Shown here: piece by piece, positions 9,643 to 18,089 of the stretch
How positions within the stretch are numbered: position 1 is the stretch's first letter
How the letters are laid out: each line of letters starts with the position of its first letter
DNA from: Armatimonadota bacterium
Lineage (GTDB): Bacteria > Armatimonadota > UBA5829 > DSUL01
Direction: 5' to 3'
DNA length: 64,000 nucleotides
Assembly (NCBI GenBank): GCA_020846715.1
Contig: JADLDK010000011.1
Location: 1-64,000 of the forward strand
Program-made: the position numbers and the translations under genes
The notes under the pieces: generated by a model
Seen by the model: only the letters and a program-made list of their open reading frames with translations
Databases searched by the model: none
Told to the model about the DNA's origin: nothing

Positions 9643-11940
9643 ATGAGAAATTCGATCTGGCTGGGGGCCTTAGCGCTGTCTGCGGCGCTCTTGACCGGGC
9701 CGGCCTGCGCAAAGGTGACGCTGGAGGCAAAAGCAGGGATTGGCGGCTATGCGCTGAGTGGCGCACCTGTCCCCTTGCGTATCACCGTGACAAACTCCGG
9801 CGAGGCCTTTCGAGGAAGGCTCATACTCAGCACCCAGGGTCGCCGGGAACCGAGCCGCACAGAGATACCTGTCTCCGTAAGCGCCAGGGGGCGCTCCGTC
9901 TACTTTGCAGTGTGCCATTCCGTCGGAGCATGGCCTGACCTGTGCGACATTTTGGTGCGAGACAGCAACGGTTCCACAAAAGGTAGCACCAAAGCAAAGT
10001 GGACCGAACCAGAGAGTAGCCAGACTGTCCTGTGCGCCATCGGTGAGTCATCAGGCAGGTTGAGCATCCCCATGGGTTTGAGCTTTTTTGGAAGGCCTCC
10101 CGCGCCGCCTCCTGGTTTCAACGAGATTGGCGTGCCAATAGAATACCCACCAATGCCGGACATACAAGGTCTGGAAGTCGCAGCGCTTGACAGAATTGAA
10201 GATTCGGCTCAGGCTTCTGATACTGTGGGCTACTATGGACCCGCCGGCTGTCTCCTGCTAACAGGATTCAGCCCGAGATCGGCTTCTCCTCAGACGTTGC
10301 GGGTTGTCGAGGACTATGCGGCTGCTGGAGGAGTGGTACTTGTTACGGCCGCTCCGGATATTGGGCGGTTTGACGCTGAGTTCTTCCGGAATATTCTCCC
10401 CGTCACCGTCGAGAGGGCCTCATCAGTGACACTTCCGGGCTCAGGTACTCCCATCTTCTACGCAGAAGGGCGCCCAAAGACAGACGCACGCGTTTTCCTG
10501 CGGTGGGGCGACACTCCAGTCCTGACAGGCAGACCCTACGGCGCAGGATCTGTCTTCTTCCTGTCTGTGGACCCGACAAGCGCCGCCCTGCAACAGTGGG
10601 GTAGCTATGAAGAGTTACTCGAGCAGGTGCTGTCCGTCTGTTACGCCCCGTACGACGCCCCGCGAATTGACACGGTCCCTGTAACAAGACATCTGGCCGA
10701 AAGCGCAAAGATCCGATTGCCTGGCCTCGACATTGTCGGATCGTTTCTCCTCGCTTACCTTCTGGTAGTGACAGCCGGAAACTTCCTTGTTCTGAACAGG
10801 CTGGACCGGAAGCAGTTGCTCTGGTTGACAACTCCCGCCGTGGTTCTGATTTTCACCGCAGTAGCGTGGGGAATCGGGGCCAGAGTGTACGGGCGTTTGC
10901 TTACCCAGCGCCAAATAGCGATTCTGTATGGCCGGCCAGGAGAGGAGCGATGGCGAGATGACGTCATAGGGAATCTGCTGACTCCAGCGACAAGGACGTA
11001 CACTCTGAGTGTCCCACGCGGCCAGTCCTGGTGGCTGCCGTCCCCTTTCTCCCCTGAGGATGACTCAGAGCGTGAGGATGTCTTCATGGACGTCACAGAC
11101 GAAAGCAGCATCTCGAAGAGGAGCATCCATGCGCGTCAGTGGACGATCAACTACTACGGCCTCTCAGGCACACGGCGGCTCAAGACGCCCCTGAAAATAG
11201 ACTTGCGCCTGGACGCAGGGGGGAAGCTGCGCGGTACTGTCACCAACATCAGCCAATCCAAGCTCGTTGACATACGCCTCTACTGTGGGAATGACTTGCG
11301 GCAGATCAAGAGCATCAAGCGGGGAGAGACAATGGCGATGGACAACTCTCGTGTGGTGCGTTCGAGTACGTCGCAGTCGTGGTCGCAAGAGGTCGGCGGG
11401 ATAGTTTTCGATCAAATACGCGATGCCACACCCGGCGACCTGAGCTCGCTGACTATTACAGCTCTCAGCCCGAATCCGGCAGTTCCTGTCGCGTGTGACC
11501 CTCCGGCGCGGAAGGCGGAAGCATTCTCGGTGTACGTGATGACAACCAGCATTGATGTTGCGAGCGGGCAAAGTACTCTGGTGCGGCCAGGGCGTTTGAG
11601 CTGGGCGCGAGACCTGACACCTGAAGAGGCCTCCCCCCGCACCGTCACTGCGTTTTCGACCATCTCGGCAGGCATCTGGCAGTTTCGGGTGGGAGATATC
11701 TGGACTGATTTGAAAGCTAAAGAGATAGAACTTAGAGCCAAGCCCGAGATTGGACCGGCGCCGCGGCTGAGCTACTGGGACTGGCAGGCGGGCGGGTGGC
11801 AGCCTGTACCTGCCGCCGGTGCATCATTGCAGAGACTACTGCCGCAGGCCGCCGTCTCTGCAACGCACGATATCCTTGTCAAGGCAAACTTGGCGGCTCA
11901 TTCCCGGATCAGACCACCGGAGATCACCCTGAGGTACTAG
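9643..11940 (+). CDS. Large membrane-anchored extracytoplasmic protein, first gene of the MoxR/VWA operon
   Basis: 765 residues, no named family recognised. Residues 1-23 form a signal peptide (ALLTGPACA-KV). About 24-110 look like an immunoglobulin-type beta domain (VPLRITVTNSGEAFRGRLIL). About 190-330 resemble the glutamine amidotransferase-like fold seen in VWA operons (GCLLLTGFSP...VVEDYAAAGGVVLVTAAPD). Two membrane helices follow near 365-420 (VGSFLLAYLLVVTAGNFLVL; LLWLTTPAVVLIFTAVAWGI), and the rest is a beta-rich domain probably outside the membrane. The stop at 11938-11940 is two bases before the TTG of the ABC ATPase gene. The position suggests a part of the same envelope complex as the VWA proteins downstream. 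Confidence 0.75.
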   Translation: MRNSIWLGALALSAALLTGPACAKVTLEAKAGIGGYALSGAPVPLRITVTNSGEAFRGRLILSTQGRREPSRTEIPVSVSARGRSVYFAVCHSVGAWPDLCDILVRDSNGSTKGSTKAKWTEPESSQTVLCAIGESSGRLSIPMGLSFFGRPPAPPPGFNEIGVPIEYPPMPDIQGLEVAALDRIEDSAQASDTVGYYGPAGCLLLTGFSPRSASPQTLRVVEDYAAAGGVVLVTAAPDIGRFDAEFFRNILPVTVERASSVTLPGSGTPIFYAEGRPKTDARVFLRWGDTPVLTGRPYGAGSVFFLSVDPTSAALQQWGSYEELLEQVLSVCYAPYDAPRIDTVPVTRHLAESAKIRLPGLDIVGSFLLAYLLVVTAGNFLVLNRLDRKQLLWLTTPAVVLIFTAVAWGIGARVYGRLLTQRQIAILYGRPGEERWRDDVIGNLLTPATRTYTLSVPRGQSWWLPSPFSPEDDSEREDVFMDVTDESSISKRSIHARQWTINYYGLSGTRRLKTPLKIDLRLDAGGKLRGTVTNISQSKLVDIRLYCGNDLRQIKSIKRGETMAMDNSRVVRSSTSQSWSQEVGGIVFDQIRDATPGDLSSLTITALSPNPAVPVACDPPARKAEAFSVYVMTTSIDVASGQSTLVRPGRLSWARDLTPEEASPRTVTAFSTISAGIWQFRVGDIWTDLKAKEIELRAKPEIGPAPRLSYWDWQAGGWQPVPAAGASLQRLLPQAAVSATHDILVKANLAAHSRIRPPEITLRY

Positions 11941-11942
11941 CG

Positions 11943-12884
11943 TTGGCCAGATCACCTGTGCTGGAAGTTGACAATCTGACCAAAACCTACGGCGCATTGA
12001 GCGCGGTGGAGCATCTGTCGCTCACTCTGCAGCGCGGGGATGTGCTGGGCTTCGTCGGCCCAAACGGCGCCGGGAAAACGACGACGATTAAGATTGCCGC
12101 AACTCTGCTTGATGCGACTGAAGGCACAGTCCGGGTGTGCGGTGTGGACGTTCTGGAAGACCCGTATCAGATCCGCAAAATGATTGGATATATGCCAGAC
12201 TTCTTTGGAGTTTATGATGACCTGAAGGTCTGGGAGTATCTGGACTTTTTTGCGTCGGCCTACCGTCTGCCTCCTGCTGAGCGCGCTCAGGCGTCCAGAG
12301 ATGTGCTTGAAATTACAGACCTCGCGCCAAAGCGAGACTCTTACGTTGAAAGCCTCTCCAGAGGAATGAAACAACGGTTGTGTCTGGCCAAGACGCTGCT
12401 TCACAATCCGGAGCTCCTCATCCTCGACGAACCCGCCAGCGGACTGGACCCCAGAGCGAGGGTCGAATTCAAAGAGATTATCAAGGACCTGCGGGAGATG
12501 GGGAAGACGATTCTGGTCTCAAGCCATATTCTCCCTGAGCTCGCTGACTTCTGCAACAAAATTGCTGTGATTGAGGCCGGCCGTCTCATCGTCGCGGGCC
12601 CTGTGCGCGATATTACAGCCGCACTCCAGGAGGGACGGAAGATTCATATTCGCGTTCTGGAGCGTCAGGAGGAAGCGCTCGCAGAGATTGCCGAAATGCC
12701 GGGAGTAGCCAGCGCTGCCGCACAGGACGGACGCCTGATTGTCACCTACACTGGTCCGCAGGACTCAGAGCACGAAATTGTAAAGCGTCTGGTGCAAGCG
12801 GGATTCCGAGTGCTGTCCTTCTCCCCGGCGGAAATGAACCTGGAAGATGCCTTCATGCGACTTACGAAGGGAATTGTGCAATGA
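11943..12884 (+). CDS. ABC transporter ATP-binding protein (ABC-2 exporter type)
   Basis: 313 residues; energises the permease encoded next. Walker A GPNGAGKTTTIK (about 39-50), signature LSRGMKQRL, Walker B LLILDEPASGLD and H-loop ILVSSHIL are all present, and a C-terminal domain of about 80 residues typical of drug or polymer exporters follows. I start it at TTG 11943 because GAGG lies 8 bases ahead and the alignment begins there (LARSPVLEVDNLTKTYG); the open frame upstream is within the previous gene. The end overlaps the permease start by four bases (ATGA), so the two are translationally coupled. Confidence 0.92.
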   Translation: MARSPVLEVDNLTKTYGALSAVEHLSLTLQRGDVLGFVGPNGAGKTTTIKIAATLLDATEGTVRVCGVDVLEDPYQIRKMIGYMPDFFGVYDDLKVWEYLDFFASAYRLPPAERAQASRDVLEITDLAPKRDSYVESLSRGMKQRLCLAKTLLHNPELLILDEPASGLDPRARVEFKEIIKDLREMGKTILVSSHILPELADFCNKIAVIEAGRLIVAGPVRDITAALQEGRKIHIRVLERQEEALAEIAEMPGVASAAAQDGRLIVTYTGPQDSEHEIVKRLVQAGFRVLSFSPAEMNLEDAFMRLTKGIVQ

Positions 12885-14503
12885 GCGTGGTCGGCAGTTG
12901 GAGACTGGACAACCCCATTGCCGTTCGCGAGATGCGAATGCGCGCGCGAGGTTCACGCAGCTACCTCCTGCTGTTTTGCTATGTCCTCATTCTCTCGCTC
13001 GTCATGCTCCTCGCATACGGCGTCAGATCACAGCGCCCGGCGCTCTACGAAACGATTCAGAGTTCAGGACAGGAACTTCTGGCGATTCTGTTTTTCTGCC
13101 AGGCATGCCTAATCGCCGTAGTCACGCCAGGGCTGACTTCGTGGGTCCTGACAATCGAGCACGAGCAACAGACGATGGAATTGCTCGTATCCACTCTCTT
13201 AAGGCCGAAAGAGATCGTTTTTGGAAAGCTGTTACCCGCTATACTGCTGCTGAGCCTGCTTTTGTTGAGCAGTTTTCCGCTTTCGATGCTATGCCTTGTT
13301 TTTGGCGGGGTATCTCCTGGCGAAGTGGTTGCGCGCTACGTTGGACTGTATGCGTACGGCATCGTTCTGGCTGCTGCAGGAGTACTCGCATCTTCCCTTT
13401 TCAGGAAAAGCTTTCTTGCAGCGATAGCCGCATATTTATTCGCCGTGGCCTATTCCGCAATTCCGAATCTGACGGCTTCTCTCATTGCATCGGGTTGGAC
13501 CGGATGGCTGTACTCTGCGTCCCCCAACCCGGCGTGGATGGGTATTCTCCCAGGGTGGGCAACTGGCATTTTTGGGCCGTCCGATGCGACCACAAAAATA
13601 CTGGGTGTGCGCGTGCATGCTGTGGTGCTAACGGGCGTAATCAGCGGACTTCTCGCGTGGCTGCTGGCGGCTATAGCCACAGCCAACATCCCCAACTTCA
13701 ATGAAGACCGCGCCCCTCGTGTCCGCATCCTGTTTACACTCCTCACGGTTTGCGCCTTTCCTGCGCTAATGACACTCAGAGACCCTCGTACCACTGGCGT
13801 TACAAATGGGGACGTTTCCAAATGGTTTATCCTGGTGAGCTCTCTGGCAGTCCTGACCGCGCCTCAGTTCAGCATCGCAGCCCGGATCGGACGTGGAAGC
13901 GATTTGCTTTCTTCGTTGAGCCAGACTCTCCGGAGTCCAAAGAGCTGGTTTCATTCACAATGCGCCGGTGGGTTCTGGTTCAGTCTCGTGTGGGCTGCAG
14001 TAATGTGCGTGATTTGCTGTATTGGAGCCACCAGAAGTGGCAGGGTGGCAGATAATCTGACACAGGCTCTCCAGTTGACGTGGGTGACGCTGAGTCAGGC
14101 GGCAGCAAGCGCCGCGCTTGGAATTATGGTCTATTCGTTTACCAGGAGAGTCGTCTTCTCGCGTCTCGTATGCTTTGTCTCGGTAGCGATTTTCTGGTCC
14201 GTGACGAGTTCACTCGTGGTCACGTTCTTGTCACCCAGCCAGTCAAAAATCCTGGCCGGCAGCATAATTTCACGCGCGTTGCCGCTGCTACCTTTTGTGG
14301 CCTGGGCAAGGGACGGCGGTCGTCTGTCAGCGGCCGCGCCGTCTCTGTCCCTCGCGGCGATCATCACCAATCTCGCGGCTACGTTGCTCTTCTTGTTTGT
14401 AGCCGCCCGAGCGCTGACGAGATCACAGCGTGAATCCAACTCTCGAGGCGACTTGACCGGTACTGAAGAACCATACGCATCCAGAGAAGCTGTGGTAGAG
14501 TAG
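12881..14503 (+). CDS. ABC-2 type transporter permease
   Basis: 540 residues with many hydrophobic segments: about 28-48 (YLLLFCYVLILSLVMLLAYG), 70-90, 125-150, 165-205, 240-260, then further helices to the C-terminus at about 500. The N-terminal NPIAVREMRMRARG is typical of ABC-2 permeases next to an ATPase of this kind. It forms the membrane part of the exporter with the preceding gene, with which it shares four bases. The substrate is unknown; in similar operons with MoxR and VWA proteins it is taken to move or remodel envelope components. The next gene begins 5 bases after the stop. Confidence 0.85.
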   Translation: MSVVGSWRLDNPIAVREMRMRARGSRSYLLLFCYVLILSLVMLLAYGVRSQRPALYETIQSSGQELLAILFFCQACLIAVVTPGLTSWVLTIEHEQQTMELLVSTLLRPKEIVFGKLLPAILLLSLLLLSSFPLSMLCLVFGGVSPGEVVARYVGLYAYGIVLAAAGVLASSLFRKSFLAAIAAYLFAVAYSAIPNLTASLIASGWTGWLYSASPNPAWMGILPGWATGIFGPSDATTKILGVRVHAVVLTGVISGLLAWLLAAIATANIPNFNEDRAPRVRILFTLLTVCAFPALMTLRDPRTTGVTNGDVSKWFILVSSLAVLTAPQFSIAARIGRGSDLLSSLSQTLRSPKSWFHSQCAGGFWFSLVWAAVMCVICCIGATRSGRVADNLTQALQLTWVTLSQAAASAALGIMVYSFTRRVVFSRLVCFVSVAIFWSVTSSLVVTFLSPSQSKILAGSIISRALPLLPFVAWARDGGRLSAAAPSLSLAAIITNLAATLLFLFVAARALTRSQRESNSRGDLTGTEEPYASREAVVE

Positions 14504-14507
14504 AGAA

Positions 14508-16172
14508 ATGGCACGGGAGTTGGGCGCACAGATTCATCGGCTTCGTAAGAGGGTCCGGACGGCGATTGCGGTCAAATGGGCGTTTGTGGGCCTGTCTGCA
14601 GGGCTCTTCGCCGCTGCTGCCGGCATCGCCTTCGGCGGGCGATGGTGGGCATTGCTATGGGAAGTTAGTCCCGCTACTGTAACGATAGTTGGCGCGGCGG
14701 GAGGGATGTTGGCCGCAATTCTTGCTTCATTGCTCGTGCGACTGGATGAGTTTGCGGTTTGCCGAACTCTTGAGCGCCACTCTGATCTCAAGGACCGGCT
14801 GTCGAGCGCCGTATGGGCAGCAAATACAGCGCATCCACAACGCACGATTCTGGCACGGGATGCACTCGAAAGCCTTCAGAGCGTGGATATCGCGCGGGCC
14901 ATTCCTTTGGTTCATCAGCGCTACTGGCGACTGCCGGTTGCAGCAACGCTCGTTCTGATTGTGGCCATCGCACTGCCGTCACTTTCCGTCCTGCACTCTC
15001 CGCTGAAAAAGCAGGAGCAGGCCGCGATCCGCCAGCAGGGCTCACAGCTTAGAAAGGTGGCGGCCCGTATCAACAAAGAGCCACAGGCAGATCGGCAACT
15101 GGCAGAGCGGCTGGACAAACTCGGACGGCAACTGCAGTCCGGCAGACTTTCGCCGACAGACGCGCACGTAAAGCTGAACAAAATGTCAGACTCTCTACTG
15201 AAGAAATCCGAAAAGCTGGCGCAGGCCAATGCGGCGATCGGCGCGTCAATGGTTCCGCAGCGCTACGCTGAAGCAAAAGAGTATCTGGCGCAGGAAGCTG
15301 CGTCCAGACTGCGAGCCGAAAGGGCTGCGGCCACCTCAGCCGGAGATGGCAGGCATGTAAAGGACGAGGCTACGCTGAGTAGCGGCTCAGGCATGCCGGC
15401 CAAAGGCTCCTTCCCAAGAGCGACTCACGGCAGCGGCAACGGACAGGACATAGAGATTCCGTCAGAGATGGTCGAAAGGCTGGCGCAGCTCTACGGGATG
15501 AAAGATTTTCAGGAGGCCAACAAACTGCTGGCAGAGATGCGCAGGAGGCTTGGTCTGAAGCCGTCGCCAGCAACCCAGGAGGACGTGAGCCAGTATCTCA
15601 ACGCTCTGGCAAAGGCGCTTGAGAATGCGAACATGCAGCAGATCGCTCAGCACTACAAAAAGGTCGTTGAAGCGCTGAACAGCATGGACTGGCGCGCTGC
15701 ACAGAAGGCGCTGGACGCGGCGCAACGAGCAGGCGACAAGTTGGGATCGCTGATGGAGATTCAAGCGCTTGAAATGGAAGCAGCCGCTATCTGCAGCGGT
15801 CAGTTGCCAGGCCGTAACGAATACGGTTCAACTGACAGAGAAGCCAGAGGCCGAAAAGGGACGGGCAACGCGCGGGATGGCGGGCGCATCCCAGGTGCGA
15901 GTCACCTCGACAAAGACTGGGCAAAGCTCTACGCGCCGCGCGCCACCCAGACACAAAAAGTGCCCGCAAGGGCGAGCTCACTGATTAACAAAAATGGCCA
16001 GATGAAGCGTGTGGAGGTTGAGAGCGCACCTGAGCCCGGCGCACGCGCTTCTGTTCCCTACTACGAGGTTTACCCGCAGTATCGGGACGCGGCCGAGAAG
16101 GCGCTATCCCGCGAGGACGTCCCACTTTCGGAGCGCAAACGCGTGCAAGAGTATTTTGACGCGCTGAGATGA
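14508..16172 (+). CDS. Membrane protein with long coiled-coil domain (DUF4175-like)
   Basis: 554 residues. Two membrane helices near the N-terminus (about 21-42 and 57-78) precede a short conserved-looking stretch, CRTLERHSDLKDRLSSAVWA, and a third helix near 145-165. The rest, about 165-430, is Ala/Glu/Lys/Gln-rich and predicted by eye to be helical coiled coil; a basic Gly-rich linker and a short C-terminal block (YYEVYPQYRDAAEKALSREDVP) close it. This layout resembles DUF4175 proteins, which are found in MoxR/VWA operons; I have not been able to search for it. It sits between the exporter and the MoxR gene. The MoxR frame overlaps its stop by four bases. Confidence 0.7.
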   Translation: MARELGAQIHRLRKRVRTAIAVKWAFVGLSAGLFAAAAGIAFGGRWWALLWEVSPATVTIVGAAGGMLAAILASLLVRLDEFAVCRTLERHSDLKDRLSSAVWAANTAHPQRTILARDALESLQSVDIARAIPLVHQRYWRLPVAATLVLIVAIALPSLSVLHSPLKKQEQAAIRQQGSQLRKVAARINKEPQADRQLAERLDKLGRQLQSGRLSPTDAHVKLNKMSDSLLKKSEKLAQANAAIGASMVPQRYAEAKEYLAQEAASRLRAERAAATSAGDGRHVKDEATLSSGSGMPAKGSFPRATHGSGNGQDIEIPSEMVERLAQLYGMKDFQEANKLLAEMRRRLGLKPSPATQEDVSQYLNALAKALENANMQQIAQHYKKVVEALNSMDWRAAQKALDAAQRAGDKLGSLMEIQALEMEAAAICSGQLPGRNEYGSTDREARGRKGTGNARDGGRIPGASHLDKDWAKLYAPRATQTQKVPARASSLINKNGQMKRVEVESAPEPGARASVPYYEVYPQYRDAAEKALSREDVPLSERKRVQEYFDALR

Positions 16173-16183
16173 TGGAGAGAGCT

Positions 16184-17179
16184 ATGAGTATAGAGCAACG
16201 CGCGGAAGAGTTCCGCGAAACCTTTTCTGCGCTGCGCGAAGAGATCGGACGCGTTGTTGTTGGGCAGACCGAGACGATTGACGGGGCTTTGAGCTGCCTG
16301 GCCACCGGTGGGCACGCTCTGCTGGAGGGTGCGCCTGGCCTGGGCAAGACGCTGCTGGTGCGATCTTTGGCGGAAGCGGTGAGTTGCAGCTTCAGCCGTA
16401 TTCAGTTCACGCCAGACCTCATGCCCGCGGACGTAACTGGGACCAATATTGTCGCCGACACGCCGGCTGGACGTGAGTTCCGGTTTCAACCGGGACCCGT
16501 CTTCGGCAACATCATCCTGGCTGACGAAATCAACCGCGCCACGCCAAAGACCCAGTCTGCGCTTCTGGAGGCCATGCAGGAGCAGGCTGTAACGGTGGGA
16601 GGTGAGCGCCGCCCGCTTCCATCTCCATTTCTTGTACTTGCGACACAGAACCCGATTGAAATGGAGGGCACCTACCCTCTGCCGGAAGCGCAGCTAGACC
16701 GCTTTATGCTTAAGCTGCTGGTTCCTTTTCCAACGCAGGCGCAGATGGGCGCCATTCTGGAGCGCACAACGACTGGCGAAGAGCCGGCGGTCAAGCCAGT
16801 CGTGACGGGTGAGCGCATTGTGCAGATGCAGGAGACTGTGCGCGAGATTGCGCTGGCAGATCACGTCAGGGACTACCTTCTGCGCATTGTGATGGCCACG
16901 CACCCGGAGAGCGAACTGGCTCCGGCCGAAGTGCGGCACTACGTGCGCTACGGCGCAAGTCCACGCGGCGCTCAGGCCCTGGCGCTCTCGGCGAAAGTGC
17001 GCGCGCTTCTGGATGGGCGGTTCAACGTGGCTACGCAGGATGTGGAAGAGTCCTCAGCACAGGCACTGCGGCACAGACTGATTCTCAACTTTGAAGCAGA
17101 AGCGGAGCAGATATCTGCAGATATGATCGTCGAGATGGCGGTCCGCGCCGCTCAGCCTGACGAAAAGCTGCCTGTCTAG
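16184..17179 (+). CDS. MoxR-family AAA+ ATPase
   Basis: 331 residues. MoxR ATPases act as chaperones that assemble or activate partner proteins, generally the VWA proteins encoded with them. Walker A is GAPGLGKT (about 46-53), Walker B NIILADEINR, then sensor region ATQNPIEMEGTYPLPEAQLDRF, all typical. The C-terminal helical lid includes VRHYVRYGASPRGAQAL. The open frame starts at ATG 16169, but GGAGAGAG lies just before the ATG at 16184, so I prefer that. It is followed 4 bases later by the DUF58 gene; the MoxR-DUF58-VWA-VWA order is the classic arrangement. Confidence 0.95.
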   Translation: MSIEQRAEEFRETFSALREEIGRVVVGQTETIDGALSCLATGGHALLEGAPGLGKTLLVRSLAEAVSCSFSRIQFTPDLMPADVTGTNIVADTPAGREFRFQPGPVFGNIILADEINRATPKTQSALLEAMQEQAVTVGGERRPLPSPFLVLATQNPIEMEGTYPLPEAQLDRFMLKLLVPFPTQAQMGAILERTTTGEEPAVKPVVTGERIVQMQETVREIALADHVRDYLLRIVMATHPESELAPAEVRHYVRYGASPRGAQALALSAKVRALLDGRFNVATQDVEESSAQALRHRLILNFEAEAEQISADMIVEMAVRAAQPDEKLPV

Positions 17180-17183
17180 CCAG

Positions 17184-18089
17184 ATGACGCCTGAAGCCGG
17201 TAGAAAAGTGATCGGCTCAACTCTGCTGGACGCAGAGCTTATTCAGACTCTGGAGCGATTGAGGCTGGTGTCGAGACGCCGGCTGCCGGGACAATTGGCG
17301 GGCGATCGCAAATCGCCCCGGCGCGGCTCTGGTGTTGAGTTTGCGGACTTTCGCGAGTATGCGCCCGGGGACGACTTTCGCAGAGTGGACTGGAACCTGT
17401 ACGCGCGCTCTGAGAAGCTCTTCCTCAAGCTATTTTCACTGGATGAAGACAGAACTCTCTCCATTCTGATCGACTGCACGCGGTCTATGGATACCGGCGA
17501 TCCTAGCAAGGAGCTTTATGCGCGCAAGCTGGCGGCAGCGCTGGGCTACGTCGGGCTTGCCGGGATGGACAGAGTAAAACTGTATCCGCTGGGCGCCGAA
17601 CAGAGCCGGCCGATCGGTCCGCTGCGCGGCCGTGCCCATACCCACCGGATGCTGAAGTGGCTTGATGATCTCAAGTGCGACGGCCGAGGGGAGCTGGGAG
17701 CGGCGATTCAGACGTTTCTGGCCTCAGAAAAAACACCTGGCGTGGCTATTTTGCTTTCCGACTTCCTTGAAGAAGAAGTCTGGACAGAGCTTCGGGGCTT
17801 TGGGGTTCGCAGATTTGACACTACCGCCGTGCAGGTACTCTCCCCTGAGGACGTGCGGCCCGTACTGACCGGTGACTTGCGCCTGCTTGACAGTGAATCC
17901 GAGCAGAGTCTGGACGTCTCCATCACGGCATCCTTGATCCGCGACTACCAGAAGGCCCTCTCTCGACTACAAGCGAATCTGCGGGATGAGTGTCTGCGCA
18001 GCGGATTGAGCTTCCTCACGGTCCAAACAGACATGGCGATTATGGATATCTTCGGGCGCATGCTCCGCGGGCGAGGTACGGTGAGTTAG
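17184..18089 (+). CDS. DUF58 protein (VWA-like partner of MoxR)
   Basis: 301 residues. The DUF58 signature is clear: GSGVEFADFREYAPGDDFRRVDWNLYAR (about 49-76), then a von Willebrand A-like fold with the MIDAS-like string LIDCTRSMDTG (about 94-104). It has no membrane helix, unlike many DUF58 proteins, so it is probably cytoplasmic and may link the MoxR ATPase with the membrane VWA proteins. Its stop shares a base with the GTG start of the next gene (TAGTG). Confidence 0.92.
   Translation: MTPEAGRKVIGSTLLDAELIQTLERLRLVSRRRLPGQLAGDRKSPRRGSGVEFADFREYAPGDDFRRVDWNLYARSEKLFLKLFSLDEDRTLSILIDCTRSMDTGDPSKELYARKLAAALGYVGLAGMDRVKLYPLGAEQSRPIGPLRGRAHTHRMLKWLDDLKCDGRGELGAAIQTFLASEKTPGVAILLSDFLEEEVWTELRGFGVRRFDTTAVQVLSPEDVRPVLTGDLRLLDSESEQSLDVSITASLIRDYQKALSRLQANLRDECLRSGLSFLTVQTDMAIMDIFGRMLRGRGTVS

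Noticed and set aside
11796-11942. Longer N-terminus for the ABC ATPase
   Set aside because: The extra 49 codons lie wholly inside the previous gene in another frame; TTG 11943 with GAGG ahead fits the family start.
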